Below are positions 18,289 through 27,671 of a stretch of DNA of 64,000 nucleotides, piece by piece. Source of the stretch: Falsiroseomonas sp051433165. Its GTDB lineage: Bacteria > Pseudomonadota > Alphaproteobacteria > Acetobacterales > Acetobacteraceae. A program made the position numbers and the translations under genes. Position 1 is the first letter of the stretch, and the number at the start of each line of letters is the position of its first letter. The stretch is from positions 124,001-188,000 of the forward strand of contig NZ_JBHMFS010000003.1 of NCBI RefSeq assembly GCF_051433165.1, given 5' to 3'. The notes under the pieces are model-generated. The model searched no databases, was not told the DNA's origin, and saw nothing but the letters and a program-made list of their open reading frames with translations.

Positions 18289-18391
18289 CGGAATTCACGG
18301 CGCTTGCATCGAGCCGGGGAAGGCTGTTCCCTTGGCGTACAGGGCTGACCGTGGCGCTTCGCCGCGAACGCGATCTGGGAGACATAGAAAA

Positions 18392-19993
18392 ATGTTGCGT
18401 CGTCATCTTCTGACCGGCGCCGGGGCGGCGCTCGGCGCCTCCGGCATGGGCATGCCCGCCTTCGGCCAGGGCACCTCCGCCGCGTCCCGGGTGCTGAAGT
18501 TCATCCCGCAGGCGGACCTCGCGGTGGTCGATCCCATCGTGACCACCGCCTACGTCACCCGCAACCACGCCTACCTGATCTGGGACACGCTGTACGGCTT
18601 CGACGCCGACTACAAGGCGCAGCCCCAGATGGCGCAGGGCCATACGGTGGAGGATGACGGCAAGCGCGTCACCATCACGCTGCGCGACGGGCTTAAATGG
18701 CATGACGGCACGGCGGTGACGGCGAAGGATTGTGTCGCCTCGATCCGTCGCTGGGCGGCGCGCGATGCGCTGGGCCAGGTGCTGATGGCGCAGACGGATG
18801 AGCTGGCGGCGCCGGGTGACAAGACCATCCTGTTCCGCCTGAAGCGGCCCTTCCCCCTGCTGTTCGAGGCGCTGGGCAAGCCCTCCACGCCCGTCGCCTT
18901 CATGATGCCGGAGCGCCTGGCCAGCCAATCCCCCACCACGCCGATCACCGGCGACCTGATCGGCAGCGGGCCGTTCAAATTCGTCGCCGGCGAACGCGTG
19001 CCCGGCGCCCGCGTGGTCTATGAGCGCTTCGCCGACTACGTGCCGCGCCCGGATGGCGAGGCGAGCTGGACCGCGGGGCCGAAGGTGGCGAAATTCGACC
19101 GCGTGGAATGGCATGTGACGCCGGATGCCGCGACCGCCGCCGCGGCGCTACAGAGCGGCGAGATGGATTGGTGGGAACAGCCCACCGGCGACCTGCAGCC
19201 GCTGCTGCGCCGCAACCGCAACATCGTACTGGAAATTCCGGACCCGACCGGGTTGATGGCGATCGCGCGCTTCAACCATCTGCACCCGCCCTTCGACAAG
19301 CCGGCGGTGCGCCGTGCGATGCTCGGCGCCGTCAACCAGGCAGATTTCATGACCGCCGTCATCGGCACGGATCGCAGCCTGTGGCGCGAGGGGATTGGCT
19401 TCTTCCCGCCGAGCACGCCGATGGCCTCCGATGCGGGGCTGGAGGCGATGACCAGCCCGCGCGACGTGGAGAAGGTGAAGCGCGAGCTGGCAGCCGCCGG
19501 CTATAACGGGGAGAAGGTGACGCTGATCGCGGCGTCGGACTTCCCCTCGCTGAACGCACTCGCCCAGGTCGGCAACGACATGATGCGGCGCGTGGGCATG
19601 AATGTGGACTATATCTCCACCGACTGGGGCACCGTGGTGCAGCGGCGCGCGAGCCGCGAGCCGGCGGAACGCGGCGGGTGGAACATGTTCTTCACCTTCT
19701 GGTCCGGCCTCGACATGTTCAACCCGGGCGTGCACCAGAGCCTGCGTGGCCATGGCCAGCAGGCCTGGTTCGGCTGGCCGACGATTCCGCGCATCGAGGA
19801 ACTGCGCCAGGCGTGGTTCGACGCGCCGGACCTGGCCGCGCAGCAGGCGGTGGGCCGGCAGATCCAGGAGGTGGCATTCCAGGAAGTGCCCTACCTGCCG
19901 CTCGGCCAGTATTTCCAGGCGACCGCCTATCGTCGCGACATTACCGGCGTGCTGAAGGGCCTGCCGCTGTTCTGGAACGTGCAGCGCGCCTGA
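18392..19993 (+). CDS. ABC transporter substrate-binding protein, SBP_bac_5 family (array copy 1)
   Basis: The 533-residue periplasmic receptor is of the dipeptide/oligopeptide class. The N-terminus MLRRHLLTGAGAALGASG is a twin-arginine-like signal with likely cleavage after AFGQG. The mature domain opens with KFIPQADLAVVDPI and contains the family stretches GLKWHDGTAVTAKD, GSGPFKFV, EMDWWEQP and RFNHLHPPFDKPAVRRA, the last being typical of family 5 binding proteins. The ATG at 18392 follows a GGGAG ribosome-binding sequence. Family members bind peptides, nickel, glutathione or opines, so the ligand is unknown. A perfect 12-bp hairpin follows the stop. Confidence 0.93.
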   Translation: MLRRHLLTGAGAALGASGMGMPAFGQGTSAASRVLKFIPQADLAVVDPIVTTAYVTRNHAYLIWDTLYGFDADYKAQPQMAQGHTVEDDGKRVTITLRDGLKWHDGTAVTAKDCVASIRRWAARDALGQVLMAQTDELAAPGDKTILFRLKRPFPLLFEALGKPSTPVAFMMPERLASQSPTTPITGDLIGSGPFKFVAGERVPGARVVYERFADYVPRPDGEASWTAGPKVAKFDRVEWHVTPDAATAAAALQSGEMDWWEQPTGDLQPLLRRNRNIVLEIPDPTGLMAIARFNHLHPPFDKPAVRRAMLGAVNQADFMTAVIGTDRSLWREGIGFFPPSTPMASDAGLEAMTSPRDVEKVKRELAAAGYNGEKVTLIAASDFPSLNALAQVGNDMMRRVGMNVDYISTDWGTVVQRRASREPAERGGWNMFFTFWSGLDMFNPGVHQSLRGHGQQAWFGWPTIPRIEELRQAWFDAPDLAAQQAVGRQIQEVAFQEVPYLPLGQYFQATAYRRDITGVLKGLPLFWNVQRA

Positions 19994-20003
19994 TCCGGCG
20001 TCT

Positions 20004-20033
20004 GGCGGAAGGGGCGGTGCGGCCCCTTCCGCC
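20004..20033 (+). other. Intercistronic hairpin after array copy 1
   Basis: A perfect 12-bp inverted repeat (GGCGGAAGGGGC / GCCCCTTCCGCC) with the loop GGTGCG lies in the 111-base spacer. No T-run follows, so it is not a classical intrinsic terminator. Such hairpins can protect upstream mRNA from 3' exonucleases or act as partial terminators. Confidence 0.8.
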
Positions 20034-20104
20034 GGATGCCGCTTGCGGGATCGGCACAGGGCTGGTCTGATCGTCTCTCGGGATGGTTTGAACGGGAGAC
20101 TGGT

Positions 20105-21697
20105 ATGCTTCGCAGGAACCTGCTGAAGACAGGCGCAGCTATTGGTGGCGCCGCGGCGGCGCCGAGCTTCGCAATCGCGCAGCCGGCGCAAAACCGCATT
20201 TTGAAAATGGTGCCGCAGGCGAACCTGACCAGCCTGGACCCGATTTGGACCACGGCGAACATCACGCGCAACCACGGCCACATGATCTATGACACGCTGT
20301 ACGGGCTGGACGCGCAGTTCCGCCCGCAGCCGCAGATGGCCGCCGGCCATGTGTCCGAGGATGGTGGGCGGCGCATCATCATCACGCTGCGCGACGGGCT
20401 GAAATTCCACGATGGTACGCCGGTGCTGGCGAAGGATGTCGTGGCCAGCGTCTCGCGCTGGATGAAGCGCAACCCCTTTGGCCAGAAGCTGGGTTCGCTG
20501 ACCGATGCGCTGACCGCGCTGGACGACAAGCGGCTGCAGTTCAGCTTGAAGCGGCCCTTCCCGCTGCTGTTCGCGGCCCTCGGCCAGGTCTCCAACAGCC
20601 CGGCCTTCATCATGCCGGAACGCCTGGCCAGCACGGATGCATTCACGCAGATCCGTGAGGCCGTGGGCAGCGGGCCGTTCCGCTTCAAGCCGGATGAGTA
20701 CAATTCCGGCTCGATGGTGGTGTACACCCGGAATGCGGACTACGTGCCGGTTTCCTCCGGCACGCCGAGCCTGACGGCAGGGCCGAAGATCGTGCATTTC
20801 GACCGAGTCGAGTGGCACATCATCACCGATGCCGCGACCTCGGCCGCCGCCATTCAGACCGGCGAGATCGACTGGTATGAGCAGCCGCCGCCGGAGATCC
20901 AGCAGCTGCTGCGCCGCAACCGCAATGTGCGGATCGAAGCGATCGACCCGCTGCCGCTGACCGGCATCCTGCGCTTCAACCACCTGCACGCGCCTTTCGA
21001 CAACAAGAAGCTGCGCCAGGCGATGCTGCCGGCGATCAGCCAGTCGGACTTCATGCAGGCGATCGTCGGCACCGACCCGGCCAATTTCAACGCCGCCACC
21101 GGCTTCTTCACGCCGGGTACGCCGATGGCGAATGACGCGGCGATGGCCGCGCTGACCGGCCCGCGCAGCATCGACCGCGCCAAGGCGCTGATGCAGGAAG
21201 CCGGCTACACCAACGAGGTGATGCGCCTGATCGGCCCGACCGACATCCTCGCACCCTCCGCCATGACCCAGGTGGGTGCGGATCTTGTGCGCCGGATGGG
21301 CTTCAACGCCGATATCGTGCTGACCGACTGGGGCACCACGGTGCAGCGCCGCACCTCGCGTGAACCGGTTTCCGCCGGCGGCTGGAGCATGTTGTTCACC
21401 GCCTTCTCCTCCTTCGATTTTGCCAATCCGGCGGCGCATTTCCCGCTGCGCGGCAACGGTGCCGGCGCCTGGTTCGGCTGGCCGAACATCCCGAAGCTGG
21501 AGGAGCTGCGCGACGCCTGGTTCGAGGCGCCGGATGCCGCCGCCGAGCAGCGGCTGGGCCGGGAGATGCAGGAGGTGGCGATGGATGAGCTGCCCTACAT
21601 CCCGGTCGGCGCCTACCTCTCGCTGACGGCACTGCGCAACAACCTGTCCGGCCGCGTGCCGGGGCTGGCGCTGTACTGGGGCATCAAGCGCGACTGA
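20105..21697 (+). CDS. ABC transporter substrate-binding protein, SBP_bac_5 family (array copy 2)
   Basis: The 530-residue paralogue starts MLRRNLLKTGAA, a good twin-arginine-like signal (RRNLLK), with likely cleavage after AIAQ. The mature domain begins KMVPQANLTSLDPIW. It carries GLKFHDGTPVLAKD, GSGPFRF, EIDWYEQP (Tyr where other copies have Trp) and RFNHLHAPFDNKKLRQA. It lies 111 bases behind copy 1 and 29 bases before copy 3. The variation at the DWWE position suggests a changed ligand pocket. The ligand is unknown. Confidence 0.93.
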   Translation: MLRRNLLKTGAAIGGAAAAPSFAIAQPAQNRILKMVPQANLTSLDPIWTTANITRNHGHMIYDTLYGLDAQFRPQPQMAAGHVSEDGGRRIIITLRDGLKFHDGTPVLAKDVVASVSRWMKRNPFGQKLGSLTDALTALDDKRLQFSLKRPFPLLFAALGQVSNSPAFIMPERLASTDAFTQIREAVGSGPFRFKPDEYNSGSMVVYTRNADYVPVSSGTPSLTAGPKIVHFDRVEWHIITDAATSAAAIQTGEIDWYEQPPPEIQQLLRRNRNVRIEAIDPLPLTGILRFNHLHAPFDNKKLRQAMLPAISQSDFMQAIVGTDPANFNAATGFFTPGTPMANDAAMAALTGPRSIDRAKALMQEAGYTNEVMRLIGPTDILAPSAMTQVGADLVRRMGFNADIVLTDWGTTVQRRTSREPVSAGGWSMLFTAFSSFDFANPAAHFPLRGNGAGAWFGWPNIPKLEELRDAWFEAPDAAAEQRLGREMQEVAMDELPYIPVGAYLSLTALRNNLSGRVPGLALYWGIKRD

Positions 21698-21726
21698 TCG
21701 ACTACAACGGAACAGGGAATCGACAG

Positions 21727-23307
21727 ATGATCGGACGGCGTGGATTGATGGCGGCCTCGGCCGCGGCGGTGGCGGCCCCCAGCGTAGTTTCGGCGCAGGG
21801 TGGCGCGGCACGACGCCTGCGGGTGATTCCGCAGGCCAACCTGACCTCGGTGGATCCGGTCTGGACCACCGCGGTGGTCACCCGCAACCACGCCTTCATG
21901 ATCTACGACCAGCTTTGTGCGCAGGACAGCAGCGGCGCGATCAAGCCGCAGATGGTGGAGGGCTGGACGCTTTCCGACGACCAGCTCACCTGGACCTTCA
22001 CGCTGCGCGAGGGCCTCGCCTTCCATGATGGAGAGAAGGTGCTGGCGAAGGATGCCGTCGCCTCCATCAAGCGCTGGGCGCGGCGCGATCCGTTCATGCA
22101 GGTGCTGATCGGCAATGTCGCCGAGGTGGAGGCGCTGGATGACCGGCGCTTCCGCTTCCGGCTGCACCGCCCGGTGCCGCTGCTGACCATGGCGCTCGGC
22201 CAGACGCAGTTCCCCTGCTTCATCATGCCGGAACGCATCGCCAGCACGGATGCCTTCACCCAGATCCGGGAGACTGTGGGCAGCGGCCCGTTCAAATTCG
22301 TCCCCGGCGAGTGGAACCCGGGCCAGCGCGCCGTCTGGGCGAAGAACGAGCGCTACGTGCCGCGGCAGGAGGCGGTGGATGGCCTGGCCGGCGGCCGCCG
22401 TCCGAATATCGACCGCATCGAATGGACCATCATCACGGACCCGGCGACCAGCGCCAACGCGATGATGCAGGGCGAGCAGGATTACTGGGAATACCCGCTG
22501 CACGACTTGCTGCCGCTGATGCGGCGGAACCGGGAGATGGTGGTGCAGCAGCGGCTGCTGGACGGCACCTATGGCGTTTGCCGGTTCAATACGCTGCAGC
22601 CGCCCTTCAACAACCCGGCGATCCGCCGTGCGGTGGCCATGGCGGTGGACCAGCGCGACTATCTGCGCTCGGTCGCTGGCAACGACCCGGATGGCTGGGG
22701 TGTGTGCGAGGGCGTCTTCACCTGCGGCACCCCGCTGGCCAATGAGAATGGCAGCGAAATCCTGAAGACCCGCAACATCGAGCGCGCCAAGGCGGCGCTG
22801 GCCGCGGCTGGCTACAATGGCGAAAAGGTCGTGCTGATCGCGCCGGGCGACTATCCGCAGATCAACGCGCTGTCGTTGGTGACAGCCGATATCCTGATGC
22901 GGATGGGCATGAACCTGGAGGTGATCTCCACCGACTGGGGCACGCTGGTGCAGCGCCGTGCCAGCAAGGAACCGGTCGAGCGCGGAGGCTGGAGCATCAT
23001 CCACACCACCTCCTCCGGCCAGTCTCTGGCGTTGCCCGTGTACCACCTGTTCCTGCGCGCCAATGCGGCGAATGCCTGGTTCGGCTGGCCTGATGAGCCG
23101 GAGATCGAGCGGCTGCGCGGCGAATGGGTGCAGACCGGCGACCCGGCGCAAAGCCGCCGCATCGCGGAGCAGTTGAACGCCAAGGCGATGGAGTCGATGT
23201 ACTACATCCCGCTCGGCTTCTACTGGCAGCCGAGCGCCTGGCGCCGCAATGTCACCGGCGTGTTCCCCGCGCCGGCCACCGTTTTCTGGAACATCGGCAA
23301 GGCTTGA
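21727..23307 (+). CDS. ABC transporter substrate-binding protein, SBP_bac_5 family (array copy 3)
   Basis: The 526-residue paralogue has the signal MIGRRGLMAASAAAVAAP. The mature domain begins RVIPQANLTSVDPVW and carries GLAFHDGEKVLAKD, GSGPFKFV, EQDYWEYP and RFNTLQPPFNNPAIRRA. It has extra cysteines (RLLDGTYGVC, WGVCEGVFTC) absent from the other copies, which could form a disulfide in the periplasm. It ends 4 bases before copy 4, so the two are translationally close. The ligand is unknown. Confidence 0.93.
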   Translation: MIGRRGLMAASAAAVAAPSVVSAQGGAARRLRVIPQANLTSVDPVWTTAVVTRNHAFMIYDQLCAQDSSGAIKPQMVEGWTLSDDQLTWTFTLREGLAFHDGEKVLAKDAVASIKRWARRDPFMQVLIGNVAEVEALDDRRFRFRLHRPVPLLTMALGQTQFPCFIMPERIASTDAFTQIRETVGSGPFKFVPGEWNPGQRAVWAKNERYVPRQEAVDGLAGGRRPNIDRIEWTIITDPATSANAMMQGEQDYWEYPLHDLLPLMRRNREMVVQQRLLDGTYGVCRFNTLQPPFNNPAIRRAVAMAVDQRDYLRSVAGNDPDGWGVCEGVFTCGTPLANENGSEILKTRNIERAKAALAAAGYNGEKVVLIAPGDYPQINALSLVTADILMRMGMNLEVISTDWGTLVQRRASKEPVERGGWSIIHTTSSGQSLALPVYHLFLRANAANAWFGWPDEPEIERLRGEWVQTGDPAQSRRIAEQLNAKAMESMYYIPLGFYWQPSAWRRNVTGVFPAPATVFWNIGKA

Positions 23308-23311
23308 TTTC

Positions 23312-24901
23312 ATGATGCAGACAACCAGGCGTGGCGTTCTCGGTGCAGCAGGGGCGGCGCTGGTCGCGCCCCGGCTGGCGTCGGCGCAGACACAGGCACG
23401 CACCCTGCGCTTCGTGCCGCAGGCGAACCTGTCCAACATCGACCCGGTGTGGTCGACGGCCGTGGTGGTGCGCAACCACGGGCTGATGATCTATGACACG
23501 CTGTACGGCCTCGGCGCGGATTTCCAGCCGAAGCCGCAGATGGCGGCAGGCCATGAGATCAGCGACGAGGGCCGCCGCTGGACCATCACGCTGCGACCCG
23601 GGCTGCGCTTCCATGATGGCGCGCCGGTGCTGGCGCGGGACTGCGTGGCCTCCATCGCGCGCTGGTCGAAGCGGGATGTGCTCGGCCAGCGGCTGGACGG
23701 GCTGCTGGATGGCATGCGCGCGATCGACGACACGCGCTTCGAGATCCGCATGAAGAAGGCCTGGCCGGGGCTGGCCTTCGCGCTCGGCAAGCCCTCCGCC
23801 AATATCTGCGCCATCATGCCGGAGCGCGTGGCACAGACGGACCCGTTCCAGCAGATCCAGGATTTCACGGGCAGCGGGCCCTTCCGCTTCCTGCGTGACG
23901 AGTTCCGTGCCGGCGACCGGGTGCTCTACGCGAAGTTCGACGGCTATGAATCGCGCAACGAGCCGACGGATTTCTTGGCCGGCGGCAAGCCGGTGCATTT
24001 CGACCGGGTCGAGTGGCAGATCATGCCCGATCCTTCCACCGCCGCCGCCGCACTGCAGAACAATGAGGTCGATTGGTGGGAAGCGCCGCTGGCGGATCTG
24101 CTGCCCCTGCTGAGCCGCAATCGCAACATCGCGGTGGAACTGATCAGCGCAGCCGGCAATCTTGGCGTACTGCGCTTCAATTTCCTGCACCCGCCCTTCG
24201 ACAATGCGGCGGTGCGCCGCGCCATCCTGCCGGCACTGGACCAGCGCGCCTTCATGGATGCGGCCATCGGCACGGATCCGGAAATGTCCCATGTGCCGGC
24301 AGGTGCCTTCACACCGGGCATGCCGCTGGCAAATAATGCAGGGCTGGAGGTTCTGTCCGGTCCGCGCGACATGGCGGCGGCGCAGCGGGCGCTGCGCGAA
24401 TCGGGTTATGCGGGCCAGCGCGTGGAGATGCTCTCCGCCACCGATCTCCCGATTCTGCAGAACCTATCCGTGGTGGCGGCGGATCTGCTACGACGCATCG
24501 GCTTCAATGTCGAATTGCAGGCCATGGATTGGGGCACGCATATCCAGCGCCGCACCAATCGCGGCCCGGTGGACCAGGGCGGCTGGAGTGCCTTCTGCAC
24601 AACCTGGGAGGGCTTCGACGTCTCCGTCCCCGGCAGCCACCAGCCGATCCGCGGCCATGGCAGCGCCGCCTGGGCCGGCTGGCCCACCATCCCGCGCCTG
24701 GAGGAACTGCGCGAGGCGTGGTTCGAGGCGCCGGATCTCGCGGCGGAGAAGCGCATCGCGGAGGAGATGCAGCGAGTGGTGTGGCAGGAGGTGCCCTTCA
24801 TTCCGCTCGGCCAGGTCCTGCCGCGGATGGCGCATCGGCGCAGCATCACCGGCCTGGTGAAGGGCGGCCCGGCGCTGTTCTGGGGTGTGCGCCGCACCTG
24901 A
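23312..24901 (+). CDS. ABC transporter substrate-binding protein, SBP_bac_5 family (array copy 4)
   Basis: The 529-residue paralogue has the signal MMQTTRRGVLGAAGAA, with likely cleavage after ASAQ. The mature domain begins RFVPQANLSNIDPVW and contains GLRFHDGAPVLARD, GSGPFRFL, EVDWWEAP and RFNFLHPPFDNAAVRRA. Two adjacent ATG codons (23312 and 23315) could serve as the start. The gene follows copy 3 after 4 bases and is followed by a 152-base spacer with an imperfect hairpin. The ligand is unknown. Confidence 0.93.
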   Translation: MMQTTRRGVLGAAGAALVAPRLASAQTQARTLRFVPQANLSNIDPVWSTAVVVRNHGLMIYDTLYGLGADFQPKPQMAAGHEISDEGRRWTITLRPGLRFHDGAPVLARDCVASIARWSKRDVLGQRLDGLLDGMRAIDDTRFEIRMKKAWPGLAFALGKPSANICAIMPERVAQTDPFQQIQDFTGSGPFRFLRDEFRAGDRVLYAKFDGYESRNEPTDFLAGGKPVHFDRVEWQIMPDPSTAAAALQNNEVDWWEAPLADLLPLLSRNRNIAVELISAAGNLGVLRFNFLHPPFDNAAVRRAILPALDQRAFMDAAIGTDPEMSHVPAGAFTPGMPLANNAGLEVLSGPRDMAAAQRALRESGYAGQRVEMLSATDLPILQNLSVVAADLLRRIGFNVELQAMDWGTHIQRRTNRGPVDQGGWSAFCTTWEGFDVSVPGSHQPIRGHGSAAWAGWPTIPRLEELREAWFEAPDLAAEKRIAEEMQRVVWQEVPFIPLGQVLPRMAHRRSITGLVKGGPALFWGVRRT

Positions 24902-24909
24902 CCCATCCC

Positions 24910-24947
24910 GCCTGCCGCGGTGGCACGCCGTGTGCACCGCAGCAGGC
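24910..24947 (+). other. Imperfect intercistronic hairpin after array copy 4
   Basis: GCCTGC and CGGTG on the left pair with CACCG and GCAGGC on the right, with a 2-base internal mismatch and a 12-base loop. No T-run follows. It starts a few bases after the stop of copy 4. Confidence 0.6.
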
Positions 24948-24976
24948 CTGTGTGCGCCAGACCAGGATGAACGGTC

Positions 24977-25006
24977 TTGGACGCTGGCGCATCGCACAGG
25001 GATAAG
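24977..25006 (+). promoter_or_regulatory. Possible sigma-70-like promoter before array copy 5
   Basis: TTGGAC (24977-24982) and GATAAG (25001-25006) are separated by 18 bases, about 48 bases upstream of the ATG of copy 5. Both hexamers are only partial matches, so this is a weak prediction. It would allow copy 5 and the permease genes to be expressed apart from copies 1-4. Confidence 0.2.
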
Positions 25007-25053
25007 GCAGGCTGCCTCTAACGAGGGCGTCTGGGATCAAGGGGCTTTAAAAT

Positions 25054-26658
25054 ATGGAACGCAGGTCATTCCTCAAGACCGGCCTTGCCGCCGGCAGTCT
25101 CGCGGCGGTGGGCGGCCATGCCGCGCCGGCGCTGTCGCAGGGGGCGCGGGCGCGCACGCTACGCTTTGTGCCGCAGGCGAATCTCGCCAATTTCGATCCG
25201 ATCTGGGGCACGCAGTATGTCGTGCGCAACGCCTCCGCCATGGTGTGGGACACGCTGTATGGCGTGAACGACAAGCTCGAGCCGCTGCCGCAGATGGTGG
25301 AAGGGGAGACGGTTTCGTCGGACGGCCTGACCTGGACTTTCAAGCTACGCGCCGGGCTGCGCTTCCATGACGGCACGCCAGTGCTGGCGAAGGATGTCGT
25401 CGCCTCCATCGCACGCTGGGCGCCGCGCGACCCGATGGGGCAGATGGTGCGCGCCATCCAGAAGGAGCTGGTGGCGGTGGACGACACCACCTTCCGCTGG
25501 GTGCTGGGCAGCCCCTATCCGAAGCTGAAGTATGCGCTCGGCAAGACCAACACGCCGATCTGCTTCATCATGCCGGAACGTATCGCGACGAAGTTCGACA
25601 GCTTCACGCAGATCGATGAATATGTCGGCTCCGGCCCGATGCGCTTCATCCGCAATGAATGGGTGCCCGGCGCCTCTGCCGTGTTCCAGAAGTTCGACCA
25701 GTATGTGCCGCGCGAAGGCACGGTCAGCTGGCTGTCCGGCCCGAAGGTGATGGGTGTGGACCGCGTAGAATGGGTGGTGATGCCTGACCCGGCCACCGCC
25801 GCCGCCGCCCTGCAGAACGGCGAGGTGGATTGGTGGGAGAACCCGATCACCGACCTGGTGCCGCTGATGCGCCGCAACCGGAACATCCGCCTGGATATCG
25901 CGGACCCGCTGGGCAATATCGGCAGCTTCCGCATGAACCACCTGCATGCGCCCTTCAATTCCAAGAAGATCCGCCAGGCCGTGCTCGCGGCGATGAGCCA
26001 GGAAGACTACATGCGCGCCCTGGTGGGCACGGATGATGCGCTGTGGAAGGCACTGCCGGGCTTCTTCACACCGGGCACGCCGGCCTATACGGAAGCGGGT
26101 GGCGACATCCTGAAGGGTCCGCGGAACATGGATCGGGCCAAACGCCTGTTGCAGGAAGGCGGCTACAACAACGAGCCGGTGATCTGCATTGTGGCGCAGG
26201 ACCAGCCGATCACGAAGGCGCAGGGCGACATCACGGCGGACCTGCTGAAGCGCATGGGCATGAATGTGGATTTCATCGCGACCGATTGGGGCACCACGGG
26301 CCAGCGCCGCGCCATGAAGAACCCGCCGGCGAATGGCGGCTGGAGCATGTTCCACACCTGGCACGCCGGCGCCGACTGCGTGAATCCTGCCGCCTACAAC
26401 GCGGTGCGCGGCACCGGCCAGAGCGCCTGGTTCGGCTGGCCGGAATCGAAGGGCGTCGAGGACGGCGTGACGGAATGGTTTGCCGCACCGAATGCGGCGG
26501 CGGAAAAGGTGGCGATGGACAAGATCAACACCGCCGCGATCGACGATGTGGTCTATGCGCCGACCGGCTTCTTCCTGGGCTACACCGCCTGGCGCAGCAA
26601 TGTCAGCGGCATCCAGAAGGGCCCGCTGCCCTTCTTCTGGGGCGTCAACAAGGCCTGA
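25054..26658 (+). CDS. ABC transporter substrate-binding protein, SBP_bac_5 family (array copy 5)
   Basis: The 534-residue paralogue starts MERRSFLKTGLAAG, the clearest twin-arginine signal of the set (RRSFLK), preceded by an AAGGGG ribosome-binding sequence. The mature part begins RFVPQANLANFDPIW and contains GLRFHDGTPVLAKD, GSGPMRFI, EVDWWENP and RMNHLHAPFNSKKIRQA. It is the copy nearest the permease genes and has its own 152-base upstream region. It is separated from dppB by 71 bases that hold a perfect 11-bp hairpin. The ligand is unknown. Confidence 0.93.
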   Translation: MERRSFLKTGLAAGSLAAVGGHAAPALSQGARARTLRFVPQANLANFDPIWGTQYVVRNASAMVWDTLYGVNDKLEPLPQMVEGETVSSDGLTWTFKLRAGLRFHDGTPVLAKDVVASIARWAPRDPMGQMVRAIQKELVAVDDTTFRWVLGSPYPKLKYALGKTNTPICFIMPERIATKFDSFTQIDEYVGSGPMRFIRNEWVPGASAVFQKFDQYVPREGTVSWLSGPKVMGVDRVEWVVMPDPATAAAALQNGEVDWWENPITDLVPLMRRNRNIRLDIADPLGNIGSFRMNHLHAPFNSKKIRQAVLAAMSQEDYMRALVGTDDALWKALPGFFTPGTPAYTEAGGDILKGPRNMDRAKRLLQEGGYNNEPVICIVAQDQPITKAQGDITADLLKRMGMNVDFIATDWGTTGQRRAMKNPPANGGWSMFHTWHAGADCVNPAAYNAVRGTGQSAWFGWPESKGVEDGVTEWFAAPNAAAEKVAMDKINTAAIDDVVYAPTGFFLGYTAWRSNVSGIQKGPLPFFWGVNKA

Positions 26659-26666
26659 TGAAAGAC

Positions 26667-26701
26667 TGCATCCGGGCTGGGCGCCGACCCGCCCGGATGC
26701 A
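26667..26701 (+). other. Intercistronic hairpin between array copy 5 and dppB
   Basis: A perfect 11-bp inverted repeat (TGCATCCGGGC / GCCCGGATGCA) encloses a 13-base loop. No T-run follows. Its position between binding-protein and permease genes resembles the mRNA-stabilising hairpins known from other ABC-importer operons, where they raise binding-protein levels over permease levels. Confidence 0.8.
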
Positions 26702-26729
26702 CCGATGAACCGAAAGGTCTGATAAGCGG

Positions 26730-27671
26730 ATGTTTGCCTATATTGTCCGAAGAGTTCTCGCCACCATCCCGGTGATGGCGATCGTCGCGTTGTTCGTCTT
26801 CTCGCTGCTCTACATCGCGCCCGGTGATCCCGCCGCGGTGATCGCGGGGGACCAGGCCACGCCGGACGATGTGGAGCGCATCCGAGCCAGCCTTGGCCTG
26901 GATCGCCCCTATCTGGTGCGGTTCGGCGCCTGGGTTTGGGATATCGCACGCGGCGACCTCGGCGTGTCGATCTTCACCAACCTACCGGTCAGCACCATGA
27001 TCCAGCAGCGGATCGAGCCGACGCTCTCGCTGATGATCGTCACGCTGATCCTGGCAGTGTCCATCGCCATCCCGATGGGGGTGGTGGCCGCCCAGCGGCA
27101 GGGCACCTGGATCGACCGCGCGGTGATGGGCTTCGCCGTGCTTGGCTTCTCCGTGCCCGTTTTTGTCGTGGGCTATGTGCTGGCCTACATCTTCGCGCTG
27201 GAGCTGGATTGGCTGCCGGTGCAGGGCTACACGCCCTTCGCGCGCGGCTTCTGGCCGTGGCTGGAGAATCTCATCCTGCCCTCTGTCGCGCTCGGCAGCG
27301 TCTATATCGCGCTGATCGCGCGCATCACCCGCGCCACGATGCTGGAGGTCTTGCAGCAGGACTACATCCGAACGGCCCGCGCCAAGGGTCTGAACCAGTC
27401 CGGTATCCTGTTCCTGCATGCGCTGAAGAATGCCGCCGTGCCGATCATCACCGTCATCGGCATCGGCATTGCGCTGCTGATCGGTGGTGCGGTGGTGACG
27501 GAAAGCGTCTTCGCCATTCCGGGGCTCGGCCGCCTGACGGTGGATGCCATCCTGCGGCGTGACTACCCGGTGATCCAGGGCGTCGTGCTGCTGTTCAGCT
27601 TCATCTATGTGCTGGTCAACCTTGCCATCGACCTGGCCTACACCCTGTTCGACCCGAGGATCCGGTATTGA
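26730..27671 (+). CDS. dppB: Dipeptide/oligopeptide ABC transporter permease (DppB-like)
   Basis: The 313-residue inner-membrane protein has about six helices. It begins MFAYIVRRVLATIPVM, with the typical LYIAPGDPA loop near residues 28-36. The coupling loop RTARAKGLNQSGILFLHALKN carries the EAA-type contact with the ATPases. The stop TGA overlaps the TTG start of dppC. It forms the membrane channel with DppC for ligands delivered by the five upstream receptors. Confidence 0.94.
   Translation: MFAYIVRRVLATIPVMAIVALFVFSLLYIAPGDPAAVIAGDQATPDDVERIRASLGLDRPYLVRFGAWVWDIARGDLGVSIFTNLPVSTMIQQRIEPTLSLMIVTLILAVSIAIPMGVVAAQRQGTWIDRAVMGFAVLGFSVPVFVVGYVLAYIFALELDWLPVQGYTPFARGFWPWLENLILPSVALGSVYIALIARITRATMLEVLQQDYIRTARAKGLNQSGILFLHALKNAAVPIITVIGIGIALLIGGAVVTESVFAIPGLGRLTVDAILRRDYPVIQGVVLLFSFIYVLVNLAIDLAYTLFDPRIRY

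Larger units (their letters stand above)
18392..26658 (+). other. Tandem array of five paralogous solute-binding protein genes
   Basis: Five consecutive genes (18392-19993, 20105-21697, 21727-23307, 23312-24901, 25054-26658) encode proteins of 526-534 residues that align along their whole length by eye. Shared features are a twin-arginine-like signal, a PQAxLxxxDP start of the mature domain, SGPxxF near residue 195, a DWWE- or DYWE-like motif near 265, and a GxxxxxFW-type C-terminus. One DppBCDF set follows. The array probably arose by successive duplication, with divergence giving a family of receptors for one importer. Confidence 0.9.

Noticed and set aside
19148..21811. An 887-codon minus-strand frame across binding-protein copies 1 and 2
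   Set aside because: It is a shadow of two conserved receptor genes, with no recognisable motif. It simply repeats because the two sense genes are paralogues.
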